A stretch of DNA of 51,218 nt from positions 1-51,218 of the forward strand of contig NZ_JABZFL010000048.1 in NCBI RefSeq assembly GCF_014237455.1. The letters are read 5' to 3'. Source of the DNA: Desulfobacula sp. (lineage in GTDB: Bacteria; Desulfobacterota; Desulfobacteria; Desulfobacterales; Desulfobacteraceae). A model generated the notes under the pieces. The model ran no database searches and had not been told where the DNA came from. It was given only the letters and a program-made list of their open reading frames with translations. Positions 25,821-35,074 of the stretch are shown here, one piece after another (within the stretch, counting starts at the first letter, position 1; each line of letters starts with the position of its first letter). Made by a program: the position numbers and the translations under genes.

Positions 25821-26500
25821 AAAATCCCTCCATTAACATCAATTGATGAACCATTAATATAGTCTGTTTCTATAAGGAAACTAACCGCTTTGATTATATC
25901 TACAGGATCCCCAAAGTCCCCACCAGGTATTTTGTGTTTAATTTTTTCTTGGAATTCTAAGGGTACTTCTTTTATCATCCCAATATCAAAATAGCCTAAA
26001 TTCAAATTATTTATTGTAATCCCTCTTTTTGCATTTTCGACAGCAATGCTTTTAACTAAACCCCATAATCCAGCTTTAGATGTTGCATATGCGCTTGTTC
26101 CAGGAATTCCCACCTGCGCAACTATAGATGCAAAATTAATAATTCTACCGTATCCTTGTTCCCTCATAATTGGTAAAACAGCCCTAATCACATTAAAAGT
26201 GCCTATCAAGTTAACGTTAATTACATTTGACCAGGTATCAATATCACTTTTGTGGGCAAACGAATTATAATTATTTCCTGCACAATTAATTAGTATTAAT
26301 TTAGAAATTTTATCCTTAATTATATCAATCCATTTGGTAACATCTGAATAGTTCGATATATTAACTTTGGTGAAATATTCTTTTTCTGCGGGTTCAGGAT
26401 ATGTTGAATTAAACGTTCCTAAAACCACTTCACCTGCTTCTATAAAGTGATTAAATAAATATTTACCTATCCCTCGTGATGCACCTGTAATTACAATCAT
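25817..26500 (-). CDS. Short-chain dehydrogenase/reductase (SDR)
   Basis: 227-aa classical SDR: cofactor loop TGASRGIGKYLF, NCAGNNYNS, active site Ser in INFASIVAQVG and YATSK catalytic pair, ending SSIDVNGGIL. It resembles FabG-type reductases but sits in a sugar cluster between an acyltransferase and a deacetylase-like gene, so a keto-sugar reductase role is likely. The substrate is unknown. Confidence 0.88.
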   Translation of the reverse strand: MIVITGASRGIGKYLFNHFIEAGEVVLGTFNSTYPEPAEKEYFTKVNISNYSDVTKWIDIIKDKISKLILINCAGNNYNSFAHKSDIDTWSNVINVNLIGTFNVIRAVLPIMREQGYGRIINFASIVAQVGIPGTSAYATSKAGLWGLVKSIAVENAKRGITINNLNLGYFDIGMIKEVPLEFQEKIKHKIPGGDFGDPVDIIKAVSFLIETDYINGSSIDVNGGIL

Positions 26501-26586
26501 ATTTTACTTCCTATATATTCAGAATTTTTCTGTTTGACCGGTTGAACTAAAAATACTTAATCCAGAAGGCTAAGTTATAGATTTTT

Positions 26587-27285
26587 TTATTCATAAAAAT
26601 GTCTTTTGTAATATGTATCAGAATGAATTAAGCTATAGATAATCCGATGATTATCTAATACATGCTCCCCTAAGCTTCTTCTATCGTTTTCTATTAATTT
26701 TCCATTATCATAACATTTCCACCTGGTCCATTCTGAGTCTGAAATATAAAAAGTTTTATCGAACCAATCATATGCTTCGTAAAGCAAGCCAAAATCAGAA
26801 GCTTTTTTGCCTTTCCAAAAATCAAGATTGTTGAACCCGGTCATACCACCATGACTGGCAACACCGCATATTTTAACGCCGAACATTTTATTAATTACAT
26901 CAATATCTCTTAGCAGGCATTTTTCTGGGTCTTCGTTCCATATGATTGATTGATCAATAATTTCCGAGTGATAACCAATTTCATGACCTGACTCAATTAA
27001 GAACTTTATGATTCTGTAATTTTCAAAAGAAAATGGATTGTATTCCGGTGCATGAAGCCTGATGAAAAAAGATGCTTTTATGCCTAACTCATTAAAAATA
27101 AGACCTAATCTCTCAGCCTTTTTTACTGAAAAATCGATATCTACCCTGTTTATAAGAAGCTTAGGGATACCCTGATTTTTACACTCAATATATTCTTTGC
27201 ATGTGATTATCTTGTAGTCATGATCTATCGCTTTTGAATACTGTTCTTTAATATTATCAAAAGTAAAATGAAATTTATTGTGCAT
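26587..27285 (-). CDS. Polysaccharide deacetylase-like protein, divergent
   Basis: 232-aa protein resembling the deacetylase at 8302-9087: LLINRVDIDFSVKKAERLGL replaces the HDVD motif, GHEIGYHSEIID keeps the metal His block, and the ASHGGMTGFNNLDFWKG and FGLLYEAYDWFD blocks correspond to later conserved parts. The first His of motif 1 is absent (RVDID), so catalysis may be altered. It follows the amidotransferase gene by 10 bp. Confidence 0.72.
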   Translation of the reverse strand: MHNKFHFTFDNIKEQYSKAIDHDYKIITCKEYIECKNQGIPKLLINRVDIDFSVKKAERLGLIFNELGIKASFFIRLHAPEYNPFSFENYRIIKFLIESGHEIGYHSEIIDQSIIWNEDPEKCLLRDIDVINKMFGVKICGVASHGGMTGFNNLDFWKGKKASDFGLLYEAYDWFDKTFYISDSEWTRWKCYDNGKLIENDRRSLGEHVLDNHRIIYSLIHSDTYYKRHFYE

Positions 27286-27295
27286 CTCTTTAAGT

Positions 27296-28477
27296 CTAAT
27301 CCTTTAAAACACAAAATTTATAATAAAAACTTTTAGTTACATAGCCTTCCTGGTAAAGCTTATAAAAAAAAGCTTCTCTCTCTTCAAAAGTTTTTTTATA
27401 GGTTTCATGTTCGGTATAGTGACTTGGCGGTTTTTCCATAATTTCATTCCATTCAAAATCAGAAATTTCACAACGCTTCTTAATTTCTTCTAATATATCA
27501 TTATCAAAAACTTTTTTTTCTTTAATCTTTTTCAGCGCTTCATCTCTTTGCATCATTCCCGCTCTTATTAATGCTGAAAATTCGGAATACCGCAAATCTA
27601 TACCAAATTTATTTGGCAAATAATAATTATTCACAAAGTACGCTGTTCTGTTTTCCATGTGATGTCCGCCATACCATTGCCAGTCATATCTTTCTGCTAA
27701 CATTTTTTTATTTTCTTCTTTGTTATAATCTAAATAATACAGCGGTCTAAATTTTTTAATTTTATCTTCAGTTATCCATTTTATCCATTTGTCTAACCAT
27801 AGAACAGGCAAATTCCCCAAGTTCCCATCCCCGTATTTTTCATGGATTCTTTTTATATACATTGCATCCATATAAAACCAGCCTGCAGGGGAAATGCCTT
27901 CAGTCCTGAAGGAATGTCCTTCCCAAATATGCTTTATTCCGTATTTTTCTGCAGCATCGTATAAAACTGTTGCCAATGCCAAATCTGTTGGTGTGTCTAT
28001 TTCCGGTACTGAAGCTTTAAAAAAAGATTTATATATTCTTTGGAATTGTATATTATCCACCACATGAGTATATAAATCAATTTCCAGTTTATCTAAAACC
28101 GCATCAATATTCTCAACAGCAATCCTTGAATTATAAGTATTATCAAAATGAGCAGCAAGAACCCGCAAACCATATTTTTTTTTTGCTAAGTGCAACATAT
28201 ATGATGAATCCGCTCCACCACTCACACCTATTACAATATCGTATGGCTTTCCTCTACCATCATCTTTTGCCTGTTCAACCTCCTGTGCAATTATTTTTTC
28301 CCCTTCTTGACCAATAGGATATTCTTCCATCATTTGATCATACTGTCGGCAATAATCACAAATTCCTTCGTTATCAAATGATATTCTGGGAATACGACTA
28401 TCATAGATACACCTTTTGCAAACTGTAATTTCAGCATTTTTATAGTTATTGAGAAACTTAAAAAGCTTATTCATCAT
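27296..28477 (-). CDS. wbpG: N-acetyl sugar amidotransferase, WbpG-like
   Basis: 393-aa PP-loop ATPase. The N-terminus has a Cys cluster (CKRCIYDSRIPRIS, CDYCRQYD), then the PP-loop GVSGGADSSYMLHLAKK, and later GWFYMDAMYIKRIH. With HisH- and HisF-like partners it converts an N-acetyl group of a sugar to an acetamidino group (known in Pseudomonas aeruginosa O5 and related O-antigens). It overlaps the HisF-like gene by 11 bp. A repeat-unit sugar with an amidino group is therefore expected. Confidence 0.9.
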   Translation of the reverse strand: MMNKLFKFLNNYKNAEITVCKRCIYDSRIPRISFDNEGICDYCRQYDQMMEEYPIGQEGEKIIAQEVEQAKDDGRGKPYDIVIGVSGGADSSYMLHLAKKKYGLRVLAAHFDNTYNSRIAVENIDAVLDKLEIDLYTHVVDNIQFQRIYKSFFKASVPEIDTPTDLALATVLYDAAEKYGIKHIWEGHSFRTEGISPAGWFYMDAMYIKRIHEKYGDGNLGNLPVLWLDKWIKWITEDKIKKFRPLYYLDYNKEENKKMLAERYDWQWYGGHHMENRTAYFVNNYYLPNKFGIDLRYSEFSALIRAGMMQRDEALKKIKEKKVFDNDILEEIKKRCEISDFEWNEIMEKPPSHYTEHETYKKTFEEREAFFYKLYQEGYVTKSFYYKFCVLKD

Positions 28478-29222
28478 TTATAATATCACTTCTTTTAGGA
28501 AACCGTATCAGCACACCCATTCCCTTCTTTTGATAAACTGCCATACTGCCTACCGCAGCTGCTTGCAATCCAATTTCATATAATATTTTAGTTAAATCTT
28601 TATTTTTACCACAACCGCCGTTTGCAATAATGGGGATGTCAGTCATCGAGTTTATATTTTTCAATAATTGGTAATCAAATCCTTTCCAGGTCCCTTCATT
28701 ATCAACTGATGTTACGATTAGCTCCCCAACATTCAAACTTAAAACATAACTAATATAGTCAGTCAGATTTTTTGAAATTGTCCGATCAGAATGAGAAAAA
28801 ACCTGATAATTACCGTCACGATTTTTTATAACATCAATCGATGCTACGATACTTTGACTTCCAAAATTTTCACATGCTTTTTTGACAATTTCAGGATTAT
28901 CAAAAAGTAGAGTGTTTATTACAATTTTTTCAACACCTAAATTAAAAATTTTTTTAAAATGTTCATATTTTCTAATGCCACCTCCATAAGCCAAAGGCAT
29001 AAAACATTCTGCAGCAAAATCCTGAATTAGATTAAAATCAATATCAGTATTGCTTTTAGATGCTTTGATATCTAATACAATTAATTCATCTACTTCTTTG
29101 TCATTGTAAATTTTGACTGCATTTATGGGGTCCCCAATATAATTGGGGTTTTTAAAATTAACAGTTTTTACTAACCTTTTCTCTTTGATGAGAAGGCATG
29201 GCATAATTCTTTTTAATGACAT
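28467..29222 (-). CDS. HisF-like acetamidino modification protein (HisF2/WbuZ type)
   Basis: 251-aa (beta/alpha)8 protein homologous to HisF. The histidine enzyme has a catalytic Asp in its first strand (PCLDV); here it reads IMPCLLIKEKRLVKT, so that Asp is Leu. The second key Asp is kept (VASIDVIKNRDG). This change is typical of the HisF2 proteins that pass ammonia to WbpG-type enzymes and argues against a role in histidine synthesis. No other his genes are near. Confidence 0.88.
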   Translation of the reverse strand: MSLKRIMPCLLIKEKRLVKTVNFKNPNYIGDPINAVKIYNDKEVDELIVLDIKASKSNTDIDFNLIQDFAAECFMPLAYGGGIRKYEHFKKIFNLGVEKIVINTLLFDNPEIVKKACENFGSQSIVASIDVIKNRDGNYQVFSHSDRTISKNLTDYISYVLSLNVGELIVTSVDNEGTWKGFDYQLLKNINSMTDIPIIANGGCGKNKDLTKILYEIGLQAAAVGSMAVYQKKGMGVLIRFPKRSDIINDE

Positions 29223-29225
29223 TAT

Positions 29226-29837
29226 TTATAACTCAGCAAATTTTTCTAAAATATCCATTCCAAAATGCAAACTTTTTTCAGGGTGAAATTGCATACCTAT
29301 AATATTATCTTTTTTAATTGCAGAATGGAATTCAATCCCACCATAGTTAGTTGTGAACATAACATTATTTCTATCTGCACATTCAACAAAATACGAATGA
29401 ACAAAATAAAACCGATATTTTTTTTCTTTTTTCAGGAAATAATTTTGTTTTTCATACGACTTGATATGATTCCACCCCATATGAGGAACTTTCAATCTAT
29501 CCATTTTGTCAAATTTGACAGTATGGGCATCAAACCACCCTAAACCTGGCAATTCTCCCTCTTCACTTCCTTTAGTCATTAATTGCATTCCTAAACAAAT
29601 ACCTAAGAAAGGCACTTTTTCAGTTAAAGCCTTGTAGTGCAATACTTCAATTAAACAATATTTTTGCAAATGATGCATACCATTATCAAAAGCGCCAACA
29701 CCAGGCAGGACTATTTTTTTGGATTTTAAAATTTCATCTTTATCAGAGGAGATTATTACATTCCGAATACCAATATGTTTAAACATATTTTTTATTGATG
29801 AAAGATTTCCTATGCCATAATCAATAATACAAATCAT
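29226..29837 (-). CDS. hisH: HisH-like glutamine amidotransferase of the acetamidino trio
   Basis: 203-aa class I glutaminase: GIGNLSSIKNMFKHIG, nucleophile Cys in LGICLGMQLM, and catalytic His/Glu in GMQFHPEKS. It releases ammonia from glutamine, channelled by the HisF-like partner encoded 3 bp downstream to the WbpG-like enzyme. The order hisH-hisF2-wbpG is the standard one for sugar amidination. Confidence 0.9.
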   Translation of the reverse strand: MICIIDYGIGNLSSIKNMFKHIGIRNVIISSDKDEILKSKKIVLPGVGAFDNGMHHLQKYCLIEVLHYKALTEKVPFLGICLGMQLMTKGSEEGELPGLGWFDAHTVKFDKMDRLKVPHMGWNHIKSYEKQNYFLKKEKKYRFYFVHSYFVECADRNNVMFTTNYGGIEFHSAIKKDNIIGMQFHPEKSLHFGMDILEKFAEL

Positions 29838-29884
29838 ATCAATTTATTTTCGCCTTTTTTATTTTGTAAGCAGGGGTGCTTACA

Positions 29885-30799
29885 CTATACAAATCTTTGA
29901 CCAAATTTTATAAAATTATTTTCTTTAATTGATTTCACTTCTCCATCTACAATAAATTCTAAAATTTCAATAGCATTTTTCCCACAACATACAACTATGC
30001 TTTCATTAGTTATTTGACATACAAGGCCAGCAATACCTTCATAAGGATAAGCGAAAAGTCTTGATTTGGTAATTATAATTTGTTTGTCATCAATCATAGA
30101 AAATGCACCAGGATAAGGTGGTGCTTGTGCTCTAATAAAATCATATATTTTTTTATTGCTAAGATTCCAGTCAATTTTCCCATCCACAGGTTCTCTTTGC
30201 GAACAATATGTCGCATTTCCATGATTTTGTTTTGTGCGAGGCGCCTTACCAGCTATAAGTTTGGGGTAATTTTCTCTTAAAATATCAACAATAGACTTCT
30301 CTGTTTTCAACAATAATTCTTTAATAGTATCATTTATTGATATTTCAAATTCTTTTTGCGCAACAATGTCACCTGTATCTACACCGGGATCAAAATAGAA
30401 TAACGAAATTCCAGTTTTTTTTTCTCCACAAATAGTTGCCCACACTAATGGTGCAAATCCTCTGTATTTTGGAAGTAGTGAAGCATGTATCCCTAAGATA
30501 CCAAATGGAACTTTCCTTATCAATTGTTTATTAATAATCCAATACCAACCGACAACGATTATCATGTCAGGTTTTTTTTGATCAATTAGGACAGATAATT
30601 CGCTTGGCTTTTGGAGAACAGAGAATGGTATTTTTTTATCTTCTGCAAACTGTCGAAAGTCATCCAAGATATTTCTTTTGTCTTTGAAGTCATTTATTGT
30701 GATTATTCCTGCAAGAATACCAGGGGCAGAGTCATATAAAGCTTTCGCAGAAATCAATCCAAGTTTTTTGCTACCAAGAAACATTATTTTTTTTATCAT
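29885..30799 (-). CDS. Sugar N-formyltransferase (Fmt/ArnA-N-like)
   Basis: 304-aa protein with the N10-formyl-THF transferase fold. The catalytic block GIHASLLPKYRGFAPLVWA contains the His and the DPGVDTGDIV block contains the catalytic Asp; the Asn of the usual N-x-H-x-D set is replaced (GIHAS). The C-terminal domain matches the Fmt-C fold. It lies directly after a DegT aminotransferase gene (stop and start adjacent), so it probably formylates the amino group that enzyme installs. Confidence 0.85.
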   Translation of the reverse strand: MIKKIMFLGSKKLGLISAKALYDSAPGILAGIITINDFKDKRNILDDFRQFAEDKKIPFSVLQKPSELSVLIDQKKPDMIIVVGWYWIINKQLIRKVPFGILGIHASLLPKYRGFAPLVWATICGEKKTGISLFYFDPGVDTGDIVAQKEFEISINDTIKELLLKTEKSIVDILRENYPKLIAGKAPRTKQNHGNATYCSQREPVDGKIDWNLSNKKIYDFIRAQAPPYPGAFSMIDDKQIIITKSRLFAYPYEGIAGLVCQITNESIVVCCGKNAIEILEFIVDGEVKSIKENNFIKFGQRFV

Positions 30800-31912
30800 C
30801 TAATTTCTCTCCAAAACACTAATTTTATCTATCTCAGAGACTATAAATGATACATCTTCCAAAGAAACATGACGGCCTATAGGTAACGCAACGCCTTTAT
30901 AATATGCATGAGTTGCTTTTGGGTAACTCTTTTCAGTTAGGTTGTATTTTTCCATATAAAATTGAATGCAATTAAGTGCTTGAGCACCATAATTGGCTTG
31001 AATTCCGTTTTCCTTAAGATGCAGCAACAAATCATCCCTATTCAGCTTATGACCAACAAGAATATGATAGGTTTGATATACCATCTTTCTATCTTCAAAA
31101 AAACTTGGTATATCAATCCATTCTATATCAGACAATAGCATATTATATTGATTTGCAAGGTCAATTCTTACGGTAATATCCTGATCAATATCCTGTAACT
31201 GTGTTAAACCCAATGCAGCTTGAAAATCTGTCATTCTATAATTTAATCCCGCATGAGAAAAGTCCATTCGGCCATCAATGTTTTGAATACCATGATTTCT
31301 AAGGACTCGAATTTCTTTCGCCAGTATGTCGTCGTTAGTAACAACAACACCCCCTTCACCTGTTGTGATCGCCTTACGCGGATGAAAACTAAAACAACCA
31401 AATTCTCCAAAAGTTCCAACTTTTTGATTATTAAACTCTGACCCCAAGGCACACGCAGCATCTTCTACAATCTTCAAATTATAATGATTTGTAATTTTTA
31501 CTATATCATCCATCTTTGCAGCCTGTCCAAATTCATGAACAGGCATTATGGCCTTTGTTCTTTTTGTAATCACTTCTTCTATTTTACTTGTATCTATACA
31601 AAAGTCAGAAAGGTTAATATCAACAAAAACGGGCTTTGCACCTACCAACTCGACCACATTGGCAGTGGCTGGAAAAGTAAAGGCAGGAACAATTACTTCA
31701 TCTCCCTTTTTTAGGTTTAAAGCCAGCAAAGCCAAATGAAGTGCGGCAGTTCCTGAAGAAACGACCACTGCATTCCTGACACCAATATAATTTTCTAATC
31801 GTTGCTGGAATTCTTCAACATATTTCCCCTGAACAAGATTTCCCGATTTCAAAACTTCAACTACTTTTTTAATGGCTCGTTCTGATATATTGGGTTGTGC
31901 TAGTTTAATCAT
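30800..31912 (-). CDS. DegT/DnrJ/EryC1/StrS aminotransferase
   Basis: About 370-aa PLP-dependent sugar aminotransferase: SSGTAALHLALLAL (phosphate binding), VEDAACALGSEF and the Lys site SFHPRKAITTGEGGVVVTND. It transfers an amino group from glutamate to a keto-sugar nucleotide. I prefer the ATG at 31912 (MIKLAQPNIS) which follows GGGAAAG; ATGs at 31918 and 31927 are also possible, the last directly touching the epimerase stop. Confidence 0.92.
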   Translation of the reverse strand: MIKLAQPNISERAIKKVVEVLKSGNLVQGKYVEEFQQRLENYIGVRNAVVVSSGTAALHLALLALNLKKGDEVIVPAFTFPATANVVELVGAKPVFVDINLSDFCIDTSKIEEVITKRTKAIMPVHEFGQAAKMDDIVKITNHYNLKIVEDAACALGSEFNNQKVGTFGEFGCFSFHPRKAITTGEGGVVVTNDDILAKEIRVLRNHGIQNIDGRMDFSHAGLNYRMTDFQAALGLTQLQDIDQDITVRIDLANQYNMLLSDIEWIDIPSFFEDRKMVYQTYHILVGHKLNRDDLLLHLKENGIQANYGAQALNCIQFYMEKYNLTEKSYPKATHAYYKGVALPIGRHVSLEDVSFIVSEIDKISVLERN

Positions 31913-31926
31913 CTGCATCTTTCCCA

Positions 31927-32883
31927 TTACAAAAGGTTGGCTTCTATCCATTCAGCAGTTTTTAAAATCCCCTCGTCTATATTTATTTTTGCTTTGAAAC
32001 CTAATATTTTGAAAGCTTTTTCAACAGAAGGAATACGCAATTCAATTTCAGCGGACAGGGCAGGTTTAAACAATATTTCAGATTTTGAATTTAGCACACG
32101 GCACACCGTTTGCGCTAAGCCATATGTAGTCAAAACTGCTCTTGAGTTGCCTATATTGAAAGATTCGCCAATTGCTTTTTCGTCCTCAATACAGCTCAAT
32201 AAACACTTAACAAAGTCATCAATATAACACCAGGCACGAATTTGATTGCCATCTCCATATATGTGAATTCCTTCATTTTTTAATGCCCGTTTTATAAACA
32301 CCTGTATTGCACCTTCACCTGTCTGCCCCGGGCCATATACATTAAAAGGTCTGACTGAAACTGTAGGCAAACTGAATTCTTTATAATATGCAGAAGTAAG
32401 ATGTTCTCCGGCAAGCTTACTGACAGCATACGTCCACCTTGCCTCCCCCGCACTACCAGATACTGTTTCAGAGTCTTCGGTAGATTTAAAGGCCATATTT
32501 CCAAAAACTTCTGACGTTGAAAAATCCACAAACCTGTCCGGTATTTCATGGGCTTTTGCCGCTTCCAATACATTTGCAGTACCAACCATATTGACTCTCA
32601 TGGTTTTAGTGGGGTGTTGGACAACTGTGTCAATACCGGCAATGGCCGCAGCATGAATCACTATATCCGCACCATTCATACTCTTCAAAACATTGTCATA
32701 ATCAAGCACATCGCCTTTTATAACTTTCAAATTAGGATGTTCAGCATAAATACTATTTGTTAAGGTATCTCTATGAAAATTATCGAATGCTATAATTTTA
32801 TTTTCTTCAATTAATTTTCCAATAATCGTATTGGCGATAAAACCAGCACCGCCGGTAATAAAAACTTTTTTATTCTTAATCAT
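31927..32883 (-). CDS. NAD-dependent nucleotide-sugar epimerase/dehydratase
   Basis: 318-aa extended [31 protein letters not shown] and catalytic [10 protein letters not shown], then [20 protein letters not shown]. It is like UDP-glucose 4-epimerases or 4,6-dehydratases and would supply the keto or epimerised sugar for the DegT enzyme that follows. The substrate cannot be assigned. Confidence 0.9.
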   Translation of the reverse strand: MIKNKKVFITGGAGFIANTIIGKLIEENKIIAFDNFHRDTLTNSIYAEHPNLKVIKGDVLDYDNVLKSMNGADIVIHAAAIAGIDTVVQHPTKTMRVNMVGTANVLEAAKAHEIPDRFVDFSTSEVFGNMAFKSTEDSETVSGSAGEARWTYAVSKLAGEHLTSAYYKEFSLPTVSVRPFNVYGPGQTGEGAIQVFIKRALKNEGIHIYGDGNQIRAWCYIDDFVKCLLSCIEDEKAIGESFNIGNSRAVLTTYGLAQTVCRVLNSKSEILFKPALSAEIELRIPSVEKAFKILGFKAKINIDEGILKTAEWIEANLL

Positions 32884-32975
32884 ATCAAAACTATTCCTCG
32901 TATATTAATTTGTTTATTGTTAGCTATAGGCAGTCAAATTATAAATTTTATGGAATTGCATGGTGCGTGGGTGCG

Positions 32976-33084
32976 TGGGGGTCTGACCCAGTTAAGTTGT
33001 TGTCTTTAAAGGTGGATCGCTTCAAAAAAACCTCATTTTTTGCTCTTAGCGCCTTGTTTTCGGGGGCAAAAACAGCATTTTAAG
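32976..33084 (+). repeat. Family-2 repeat (GGGGTCAAAAAC type), copy A with GGGGTCTGACCC end
   Basis: It contains GGGGGTCTGACCC, AAGTTGTTGT, a CTCTTAGCGCC block and GGGGGCAAAAACAGCATTTT AAG. It matches 34542-34650 in order and spacing. It ends 2 bp before the lysozyme stop codon. The gap 32884-32975 shows nothing else. Confidence 0.75.
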
Positions 33085-33086
33085 AA

Positions 33087-33521
33087 TCAGGATGCTGTGC
33101 CTGCTAAATCTGCGGAGTCCTGCATCATTTCTATAAGGTGCTCCGCTCTTCGACCAACCTGATGATACCAGCGGGAGTCTTTCATTTCCCGGGCAGCGGT
33201 ATGAAAATCCTGATCTCTTACTGCTTTTATCATGTTTTTAAACTTTCTGAATCCTTGATACCCAAGGTTAAAGCGCATATCCACCAGGACCATTTGTGCG
33301 GGTTCCGGCAGCAGATCAAAGGCCTGGAAGATTGTTTGCAGATCTGCAATGCACTCCTGGATATCATTTTCAAGCAGCATTTTTGCTTCTTTTTCTGTAA
33401 TGCCTTTGTCTTCCAGGTTTCTGCCGACACCGATGGTAAGCTTGCCTGCAGGGCAGTTGTAGGGTTTTAGTTTCAGGCCTTCGTGGGCGATCAGCTGGTC
33501 TGTGATTTTTTTAATGTTCAT
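33087..33521 (-). CDS. Phage-type lysozyme (GH24)
   Basis: 144-aa T4-like lysozyme. The catalytic pattern is E-x8-C-x5-T: IAHEGLKLKPYNCPAGKLTI with GVGRN. Cys replaces the Asp of T4 lysozyme, which is common in the family. It cleaves peptidoglycan. It starts 2 bp after the stop of the DUF2235 gene, so the two envelope-degrading enzymes form one unit, perhaps a type VI secretion or phage-derived effector pair; no signal peptide is visible. Confidence 0.85.
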   Translation of the reverse strand: MNIKKITDQLIAHEGLKLKPYNCPAGKLTIGVGRNLEDKGITEKEAKMLLENDIQECIADLQTIFQAFDLLPEPAQMVLVDMRFNLGYQGFRKFKNMIKAVRDQDFHTAAREMKDSRWYHQVGRRAEHLIEMMQDSADLAGTAS

Positions 33522-33523
33522 GT

Positions 33524-34453
33524 TTATAGCGGGGTCTGCCTCCCATATGCCGCGAGGTTTTCAGGGCGGTATGTTTTATCCGCATGCCAGCGCTGTGTAA
33601 CGGATTCATGAAGAATAACTTCCCCGAAGCCGTGATCAATGGGCCTGTAATATTTTTTCCTGACCCGGTAAAAACTTCGCCTGGAGATATGGATCTTTGC
33701 CAGCGGCGCCGGCTTTACAAGCGCTTTTAAATACGGCTCAATTTTAAGCCCGGCTGTCTCTGCCTGGCGGATCATCCACCCCAGAGAGTTGTCCGACAGC
33801 ACAGTGCCATCCGCATCCGGCTTGTAGCTGCCCCCGATATCTGCATGGGCCCCGGCAAACCAGACCTGCTTTAAATTCATATTCTCCCGGGGCTGCCATA
33901 TGGTGGGCACAAAATCTTCCCGATGCTCGTCGATTGCCATGGCATGCCTTGCAATGCGGACATTCTTCCCGATTTTTGTATCATAAAACTCATCCTTGTC
34001 ATCAAACAGCCCTAAGAATGATATCGGAATCCCCATGGCCCCCACTGTATCCCATACCCCCGCAAATTTCACCTCACGCGACTCATGGGAGTGACGCTGC
34101 CTGAATGCTGTGGATTTCTCGCCTTCAGGCGCAAATGCCTTCCCGTTTCTTTTATAATGATTAAACGCCTTCTGGATCAATGCTGCATCCGGCTTTTTTA
34201 TAATACCGCAGTTATTGATCAACCCGCACAAACACCGGATCGTATAAGCCCCTCTGCTGAAACCAAACAAAAACAGCTCGTCTCCGGGCGCATAATTTTG
34301 CACAACATAGCGGTAATTGTCCATTATATTTTTATGCACCCCTCTGCCGGTGGCACCGCCGATGACCGCATCATAATAGGATCCCACACCCCAGTCATAA
34401 AAAACCTGCTGGGGAACCTGATCGTCTCCAAAAGGGCTTACCGCCCTTGCCAT
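33524..34453 (-). CDS. DUF2235 hydrolase (Tle1-like phospholipase fold), 5' end displaced by a repeat
   Basis: Alpha/beta hydrolase of the DUF2235 family: nucleophile elbow LFGFSRGAYTIRCL, and FAGAHADIGGSY with a catalytic Asp/His region. The first ATG is at 34453, but homologous codons continue upstream to 34541 (RIVICADGTWNRPEKILK, the family's N-terminal motif), where a family-2 repeat begins. No ATG, GTG or TTG lies in frame upstream of that motif before a stop, so the true start was lost to the repeat. A start at 34453 would lack the DGTWN Asp region. Two relics of the same gene are at 1803 and 4610. Confidence 0.75.
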   Translation of the reverse strand: MARAVSPFGDDQVPQQVFYDWGVGSYYDAVIGGATGRGVHKNIMDNYRYVVQNYAPGDELFLFGFSRGAYTIRCLCGLINNCGIIKKPDAALIQKAFNHYKRNGKAFAPEGEKSTAFRQRHSHESREVKFAGVWDTVGAMGIPISFLGLFDDKDEFYDTKIGKNVRIARHAMAIDEHREDFVPTIWQPRENMNLKQVWFAGAHADIGGSYKPDADGTVLSDNSLGWMIRQAETAGLKIEPYLKALVKPAPLAKIHISRRSFYRVRKKYYRPIDHGFGEVILHESVTQRWHADKTYRPENLAAYGRQTPL

Positions 34454-34541
34454 CTTGAGTACATTTGTGGGAAAATCCTGCTTAAGAATCTTTTCCGGCC
34501 GGTTCCATGTGCCGTCAGCACAGATAACAATCCTTTTCAGC

Positions 34542-34650
34542 GGGGTCTGACCCTGGCAAGTTGTTGTTTTTAAAGTAGAATTAATTTAAAAAACCTCTTT
34601 TTTTGTTCTTAGACTGCACTTTTTGGGGTCAAAAACAGCGTTTTAAGAAT
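34542..34650 (+). repeat. Family-2 repeat, copy B
   Basis: It runs GGGGTCTGACCCTGGCAAG, TTGTTGTTTTTAAAG, a T-rich block, TTCTTAGACTGC, then TTTTGGGGTCAAAAACAGCG TTTTAAG. The TTA of its TTTTAAG end is the stop codon of the PIN toxin (34643-34645), and its other end replaces the start of the DUF2235 gene. Confidence 0.8.
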
Positions 34651-35074
34651 TGAGCTCATCATTATGCCAGTTTTCAATCTTCAACCTTAAAAACTGTTTA
34701 AAATCGTCAATGTTCCGTGTTACAAGAATCAAACCATTCACCACGGATATTGCCGCAATCTGTCCATCAACAAATGGCGGAGTTAAGCCTTTTGACGATA
34801 ATCTGGCACGTTCTCCTGCATGCCACTCTGCTGCTCTGTCGTCATAAGGAAGAATAAGCATCGTGCGTTTAACGATGTCATTAAGGAATGAAGCAATAAC
34901 TTCACGTTTACGGGACCGCGGAAGGCGCTGACAACCAAATTGAAGCTCATGCCAAACCGGAGAGGCAGTAACTATTTCATGCTGGCATCTTTCAAGCATC
35001 TTCATGACCGATTTATCAGGAACTGTTTTCACAGCCTCTGAAAGTACGTTTGTATCAATAAGATATTTCATCAT
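34643..35074 (-). CDS. PIN-domain toxin, VapC/FitB-like
   Basis: 143-aa PIN ribonuclease: LIDTNVLSEAVKTVPDKSV, Glu in VWHELQFG, VDGQIAAISVVNGL and VTRNIDDF, the complete acidic set. The start overlaps the antitoxin stop by 4 bp. The final codons (DELNS) and TAA run into the family-2 repeat. Confidence 0.9.
   Translation of the reverse strand: MMKYLIDTNVLSEAVKTVPDKSVMKMLERCQHEIVTASPVWHELQFGCQRLPRSRKREVIASFLNDIVKRTMLILPYDDRAAEWHAGERARLSSKGLTPPFVDGQIAAISVVNGLILVTRNIDDFKQFLRLKIENWHNDELNS

Noticed and set aside
28467-29837. HisH/HisF as histidine biosynthesis genes
   Set aside because: The first catalytic Asp of HisF is Leu, no other his genes are present, and the WbpG-like gene is adjacent, so a sugar amidination role fits better.
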